Positions 58,658 through 64,000 of a stretch of DNA of 64,000 nucleotides are shown one piece after another (within the stretch, counting starts at the first letter, position 1; each line of letters begins with the position of its first letter). The notes beneath the pieces are model-generated. The model was not told where the DNA came from and did not search any database. It was given only the letters and a program-made list of their open reading frames with translations. Location: positions 1 through 64,000 of the forward strand of contig NW_004457708.1 of NCBI RefSeq assembly GCF_000203815.1, read 5' to 3'. The translations under genes were made by a program, and so were the position numbers. This DNA comes from Cavenderia fasciculata. Lineage: Eukaryota > Evosea > Eumycetozoa > Acytosteliales > Cavenderiaceae.

Positions 58658-61480
58658 TTAAACTTTTGATTTAATCCAATTACCAGCAAAATATAAACAT
58701 GGAACAATGATTAAAATGGCAGTAAAAATGGTGGTAAATGAAAATGATGAGGAGGAGGAAGGGGATAGACCGTCACTATACAAGTCTGGATTATTATGTT
58801 GACTTTTGATTTTGAGTGCTTCGATGGCCAATTCACCTTGAAGACCGGATAATAGACTTTGGGTTTTTTGCAAGAGCATGGCTGCAGTTTCCATTTGTCG
58901 TTGGAGACTATCGATTCTTTCTCCACCCAAATTGGTTGGTGTAATGACTATACGGTCTTGGTGATCAATGCCGCCATCTGGTCTCATGATAGCATTCAAT
59001 TTTGAATCCAACAAGACAATCGAGTCTGAGAACTTGTAAATCTCGCGATTGAGACGACTTGATGTAGCAGAGCTAGACCATACAGACCATATCAAACAAA
59101 AGAATATAATGCCAATGACGGCTGCAACGCCATAGACTAGTTGTTTCTCGGTTGACTTTAGGTTGTCCCAAAGTGTCTTTAACGAGATGGATGATGTCGA
59201 TACCATGCCGCCAGACTGGTTGGCACCGTCGACCATCGATGTAGCTCCACCGCTTGCTGGTGAGGGGTGGTCTTTGGAGACTGTAATGACACCTCCCGAG
59301 GTGATGGATACTTGTTGGTGAGGAGCTGGGCTGGGGATAGATGCCGATGTGACAGACTGTGGGATGGTGCCTGGTGAGGGGAGGACGGGTGTCGAGGCGG
59401 CAGCCGCTACAGCAGCGACTTGTGGAGCAGCCGACGGTTTTTGTAGAGTCGACTTTAACTTGTTAAATGCATAGGCTTCGATTTGGTTACGCACCATTGT
59501 GATCCAGAGCATGAAAAACTCTTTGTTGCCTTGTGATGCCGACTTTTGGATCATCGAGTTGATACCCCACAACGTCTTTGTAAACTTGATCTTGCCCGAC
59601 AACTTGATAACACATGCTGATGCGTCGTCGTGAGCAGTATGTACTTGCATAAGATTCTCGACCGAGAATGAGTCACCGTATGGAACATCCTTTGAACACG
59701 ATGAACTTTGGAAGACCAATTCGTCCTTGTTTCGAAGACGACAACGTTGGACTTGGCTGACGCGAGTACTCTTTGGTCCAATCTTGAATGCAATGGCTGT
59801 TCTAAAATCCATGTTTCTCTCGATACAACAAGAACCTGTCTTCCACTCGCTGACAGTCTGCTCGGTGTATCCGTGTGTAGTGTTGACCTGTCCCCAAAAG
59901 TCACTCTTTACAATGACCGCATAAAACTCTTCAACAGTGATTGGGAAACGTTCATTCATCCACGGTTGTTCATCAAAATCTGATAATGAAATATGATCGC
60001 ACTTTTCACGTAATGGAACTTGTGCAAATGAAATGCCAACAGCTGCAGTTGCCACCGATACTGGTGATGGCGATGAAACTGGTAATACTATTGCCTCTTT
60101 TTGTTGTACATTACTGTTGGTCGTTGCAGTTGGTTTGAATGAAGATAAGTTACCATTACTATCTGTTCTATTTGGTGCTTGTGTAGTAGTAGTAGCATTA
60201 TTTCTTCTTGTAGTTACTGGTGTTGTATTGGTACTATTTGAAGAAGTAGAAGATGATGAAGAAGATGTCGTTTGTTGTTGTGGTTGTTGTGGTAGTGGTT
60301 TGACAGGAGTATTATTGTTACTGGCACTAATACCTCCACTTCCACTCAATTCACGTGCCTCTGATAAATTAATTGACCCTTCTCTTTCTTGTTTTTTTGT
60401 TGGTGTTACTGGTACAGTTTTAAATACACTATTATTACCACCAATATTGTTGGTGTTATTGGTGTTATTATTTTGATTATTATTATTATTATTATCTTTG
60501 ATTTCTTTTGGTTCTTCTACAATTGTTTCTGATTTTTGTTGTTGTTGTTCGTTGTTTTCTTGTTGTGTTTGTTGTTGTTGTTGTTGTTGTGATGATTCTT
60601 CGGTATTAATATTATTATTATTATTATTTTGATTGTTATTATTATTATCTACATTATCGGTTTGTTTAGTTTCATTAATTTTTGAATTTAACATTTTAGT
60701 TGATGGACTTTGTGAAAGGGGAGGACTGATATTGTTGGGAGGAGTCGATATACGACGACTATTTCCATTTCCCTCTTCACCAACAATGGATGGTGGTGGT
60801 TCGTCAGATGAAGAGGTAGAAGATGATCGCGATGAACTATACGATGCACCAATATCATCGCCATTGTAGAGATCCTGAACAATCAAGTCCTCACCAGACG
60901 ACTTTAAAGGGAGTTGTTGTAATTTTTCTTGTTCTGCCAACATGTCTTCGAATATCTTTGTCTTTGTTCCTCCACCAGCGTTTAAAATGGTAGTCAATGT
61001 AGCAAATGCTAAATCACGAGACAAAAATGCTGAAAAGAAAAACTATACAGTAAAAAAGAGAGAGTAAGAAGATTGGTTTGATTCATATTTTGATTCATAA
61101 TTTGATTGATACTAACCCTTTGATCTTTTGAAGTTAAAATTTCAATTGCATTTGGGAATAAATAAACGGAATTCTTTTTCAAGATGGATGTAATGTCTTT
61201 GATTGGAATGATGATTTGAGTGCTACCAAGTTTTGGTGCATATGAAACATGATATTGAGAAATATATAATCTCCCAATTGATACTGATCCACCTTCATTA
61301 TATGAACAACTATATTCTAATTGAAAAGAAAAAGAAAAGAAAGAGAGAGAGTTAATACCAACTATATAAATATTGATAGAGAGAGATAGATATTCATTTA
61401 CCTTCAATTAACTTTTCATCTAATGGTAGAGATTGAAAGAGTTGATGAAATGAACTTTCATCCTTGATGGCAACTGTCAT
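58658..61480 (-). CDS. GRAM-VASt sterol-transfer protein (Aster/GRAMD1/Lam family)
   Basis: Exons 61402-61480, 61117-61316 and 58658-61042 encode 887 residues from the first ATG. A GRAM domain spans about 10-110 (GRLYISQYHVSYAPKLG, IPIKDITSILKKNSVYLF, FFFSAFLSRDLAFATL). A Gln/Asn/Ser-rich linker follows. The VASt (ASTER/StART-like) domain is at about 435-620 (FPITVEEFYAVIVKSDFWGQ, MVRNQIEAYAFNKLKS). One TM segment lies near 730-750 (GVAAVIGIIFFCLIWSVW) and a second hydrophobic segment at the very end (TIFTAILIIVPCLYFAG). Such ER-anchored proteins sit at membrane contact sites and carry sterol from plasma membrane to ER. The frame is open upstream of the ATG, so the N-terminus may be longer. 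Confidence 0.88.
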
Positions 61481-62285
61481 TATTTTGTTTAGAATGTTTT
61501 GAGAGGTGGCTCCAATAGCCGCTGCTGCTGCTCCTGCTGTACTGTGAAAACCACTGCTACTACTGCTGCTTGTTGTCTTTTCGTTGCTGTTGTTGCTGTC
61601 CTCGGCGGCAGATGCTTTTTTCAGCAGAAAGCTACTCTGTGATGATGGTGGGGTGTGTTGATAAATTCTTTAATCTATTTCGTGTACAAGTAGAAGTGTA
61701 ATATACTATCTTCTACTTAATTGTAAAAAAAGGAAGGAAAGAAAGAAAGGAAGGAGGTGAGTGAGTAAATATAAAAGGGGATGATGAAGATGACAATGAT
61801 TTGAATCTAATCTAATCTAATCTTAATCCAATCTTATAATAAATATAATATAATATATATCTGAATATTGTATAATAAATAAAATGTAAATGAAGAATGT
61901 CTTTGTCTTATTTGCAGAGGGGGTTGGTTGAAATTTGGAGGTGAATAAAATTGGATAAAATTTCTCTTCTTTTTGCTAACTTTGTTGTTGTTCTGTTGTT
62001 GAGTTGACTTTCTCTTCTTCTTTCGATGCTGAGTCAAAAACAAATAATAAAATCCACAAAGTGCAATTGCTGTGCTGGATATTGGGGGGTTTGTCACGTC
62101 ACTATCAGAGAGTTTGCTTTTCTTTTCTTTTTACTCTGAAGTAATTATTATTATGTAATTATTAAATCTATCTTTTAAATTATTATAATTTGGTGGACAA
62201 TAATCTATCTATCTATCTATCTATCTTTGTTTGTTTGTTCCAAGATTGACAATATTTATATAAATATATATATATAAATTGTAAA

Positions 62286-62317
<32 letters not shown>

Positions 62318-63787
62318 TTTCTAAACGAAGACGATGGTGTGGAGGATGATGAAGGAGGTGTTTGTTGTTTTGAATGAATTCAAACTACAAACTAAAACAA
62401 TATAATATAATATACTATACCTATTCTATCTATATATCCGACTAGTCTATTCCTTTTCCTTCCTTGTTACTTTCTGTCTCTGTCTGTCTATCTGTGATAA
62501 TATGGTATGTACGAGTTTGTTGTGTTGTTGTTGTTGTTATTCGTGAATCGTGCTTGTAAACAGACACAAACAAAAAAATACAAATAATTAAAATGTAATT
62601 ACTAAAGTGTGTAGTGTTTCTGTTCTACCTCTGACTTGGGGATGGATGACTGGAAGATGAATGAATGAATGGATTATGTTGTTGAGTTTTAACCACAATT
62701 GTTGGTGGTGTTATATTGAGAGTGATATATATAAATAGTGTTAATTTGGTGGTGGGGGTGCAATGTAAAAAAGAGAGAGAGATAGAGATAAGTTTCCAAT
62801 TTCTTTTTCCTTGTTTCTCTTTTCTTTTCTTTGTGTTTCTCTCTTTAAGTTAATTAATTATATGTGATATGTAGAAGATATTGAATAAAATTTAAAGAAA
62901 CGAATGAATGTGATTCACTTAGTGGTTATAGCTGTTGGTTGAGAGTCAAAGTGTTTGATTCGATTACTGGTCTAGAGGTCAGAGTCAGAGAGAGTAGAGA
63001 ACAATTAACGCAATGGGTAATAATTATGCATTCATCAGTTAGAGAGTTGTTCTGAACACGTCGTATAAAAGTCATTGTATAGAGATGGGGCTGGACGTCT
63101 TTGTCATTGTTAATGCCATGAGTTGGATGTTGGTTGATGATGCGAAATTAGGATCATGTAAATGCCATTTGTCGTTTTCGACTTTTTCCAAAAAAAGAAG
63201 GAGACTCTGAGAATCCTCCACCCTAATTTTCGACCTACAGTCCGTCATTTCATCATGTCTCTCAAGATTGATGCAAAGATTAATATACATCAATTCCATC
63301 TCTGAGATTTATAAATTAAATTAAAACCTCAATGTAAGAATAAAATTATATAATTTTATTCTATTTTACACTTTTGTTTTTTGTTTTATATATATACAAG
63401 ATATATTAAATTTATTACTTTTGTTGTTGTTGTTGTTGTTTTTAAAAACAGGATGTGAGAGGAAGGAAGAAATGGTAATGTTGGTTTAATTATTATTATA
63501 TGACAACAGTTGGAGTTGATAATTGTTTGATTATAAAGAAAAAAATGTTGGACGTTGTTGTTGTTATTACTATTATTATTATTATTATTTTACTTGCTTG
63601 GTTGTTTTGAACTATTATTACTTTTTTTTTTGGAAATTGATTGATTGATTGATTGATTGATTGTGAAAAATGATGATATTGTTTTTTGGTTGATTGAAAA
63701 AAAAGGGTATGATTATATTATATTATCTATCTAATCTAAACTATAGTTTGTAAAGGATGGGATGGATGGATGGATGGGATGGTTGAT
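61481..63787. other. Long intergenic region
   Basis: 61481-61670 (minus strand) looks coding and is in frame with the GRAM-VASt gene but has no ATG; an upstream exon is likely. The rest is AT-rich, with (ATCT)n near 62200-62226, GT- and TTG-runs and a (GATT)n run at 63637-63662. A weak small frame is listed at 63072-63299. A GC-richer stretch at 62915-63000 was examined for a tRNA and rejected. Confidence 0.5.
63072..63299 (-). CDS. Doubtful small protein (75 aa)
   Basis: ATG at 63299 gives MELMYINLCINLERHDEMTD, then DSQSLLLFLEKVENDKWHLH and a Thr/Ser-rich end. Composition is mixed and not simple-sequence, and local GC is above the intergenic average, which is the only support. No motif, no intron and no neighbour gives a clue. 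It might be an exon of a longer gene, or a chance frame. Confidence 0.25.
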   Translation of the reverse strand: MELMYINLCINLERHDEMTDCRSKIRVEDSQSLLLFLEKVENDKWHLHDPNFASSTNIQLMALTMTKTSSPISIQ

Positions 63788-64000
63788 TTATTCCGCATTA
63801 TCTTGTGGATTATTTTTAGTTCTTTCAAAAATGATCTTTGCAGTTTGTTCAAAGGCTTCGTCGACATTGGATCCAGTCTTTGCAGATGTTTCGAAAAATA
63901 AAAGACCATGTTCATTGGCAAATGAGCTGGCTTCGGCATATGAGACTTGTCGACTGGCTTCAAGATCGCATTTGTTGCCAACGAGTACAATGGTGACATC
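63788..64000 (-). CDS. Rab-family small GTPase, C-terminal part (runs off right edge)
   Basis: The last 70 residues of a Rab GTPase: [20 protein letters not shown] holds the G4 NKCDL motif, [14 protein letters not shown] the G5 SAK motif, and the final helix is [13 protein letters not shown]. The closest pattern is the Rab2/4/14 group. Rabs direct vesicle traffic. The protein ends NNPQDNAE and lacks the C-terminal cysteines that are normally geranylgeranylated. No GT donor lies in the last codons, so a missed 3' exon is unlikely unless the splice is further upstream. The upstream G1-G3 motifs lie outside the window. Confidence 0.88.
   Translation of the reverse strand, partial: DVTIVLVGNKCDLEASRQVSYAEASSFANEHGLLFFETSAKTGSNVDEAFEQTAKIIFERTKNNPQDNAE

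Noticed and set aside
62915-63000. tRNA-like stretch with TTAGTGGTTA and GATTCGATT
   Set aside because: A- and B-box resemblance only; acceptor and T stems do not pair.
63736-63999. 87-codon minus-strand frame
   Set aside because: Wrong frame of the Rab gene; the adjacent frame carries NKCDL and ETSAK motifs.

Overview
The window looks like nuclear DNA of a dictyostelid social amoeba. The evidence is: AT-rich intergenic DNA, short AT-rich introns with GTAAGT/GTATGT donors and TTTAG acceptors, stops that are almost always TAA, and long Asn, Gln, Thr and Ser tracts inside proteins. P2X, GOST, DEP/PH, RasGEF and PAK-type genes fit that lineage. Coding GC is higher and intergenic gaps are longer (1-3 kb) than expected for D. 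discoideum itself, so another dictyostelid species is more likely. The species is not proven.

Layout. 1-2520: a repeat-rich left end holding the edge of a SAM-domain gene, a virus-fibre-like fragment, a non-LTR retrotransposon (TRE-like) remnant with A-tails, and a tRNA-Cys(GCA) just downstream of it. 2850-5140: a tandem duplication of a small Thr-rich, probably GPI-anchored secreted protein gene. 5873-15269: a 93-residue unknown protein, a complete 8-exon USP7 deubiquitinase and a 1367-residue RasGEF, all on the minus strand. 17331-30895: five plus-strand genes: DEP-DEP-PH, a THH1/TOM1/TOM3-like seven-TM protein, a GOST-family seven-TM protein and lipin (phosphatidate phosphatase), whose frame is broken in a low-complexity stretch. 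30896-33798: a long gap with a candidate structured non-coding RNA. 33799-42610: a PAK-like kinase, small genes, a methyltransferase, a Tat-SF1-like splicing factor, a cyclophilin-less PPIE-like RRM protein and a coiled-coil protein. 42904-51331: P2X receptor, an XRN exonuclease carrying two RRMs, a WWE-BRCT protein with two C-terminal repeats, and TMEM14. 51798-64000: BTB/SPRY-like protein, ribosomal P1, AIM24-like protein, an inverted-repeat locus, a 354-residue unknown protein, a GRAM-VASt (Aster/Lam) sterol-transfer protein and the 3' end of a Rab GTPase.

Exon structures were worked out by hand from reading frame, GT..AG borders and family alignment from memory; for every multi-exon gene except lipin the exon lengths add up to a whole number of codons. 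Themes recur but do not form an operon-like unit: membrane and lipid biology (lipin, GRAM-VASt, P2X, GOST, TMEM14, Rab), signalling (RasGEF, PAK, DEP/PH) and RNA metabolism (XRN-RRM, Tat-SF1, PPIE-like RRM). The items most worth a second look are the structured RNA candidate near 31.2 kb, the nested inverted repeat near 57 kb, the XRN with inserted RRMs, the WWE-BRCT-repeat protein and the lipin frame break.
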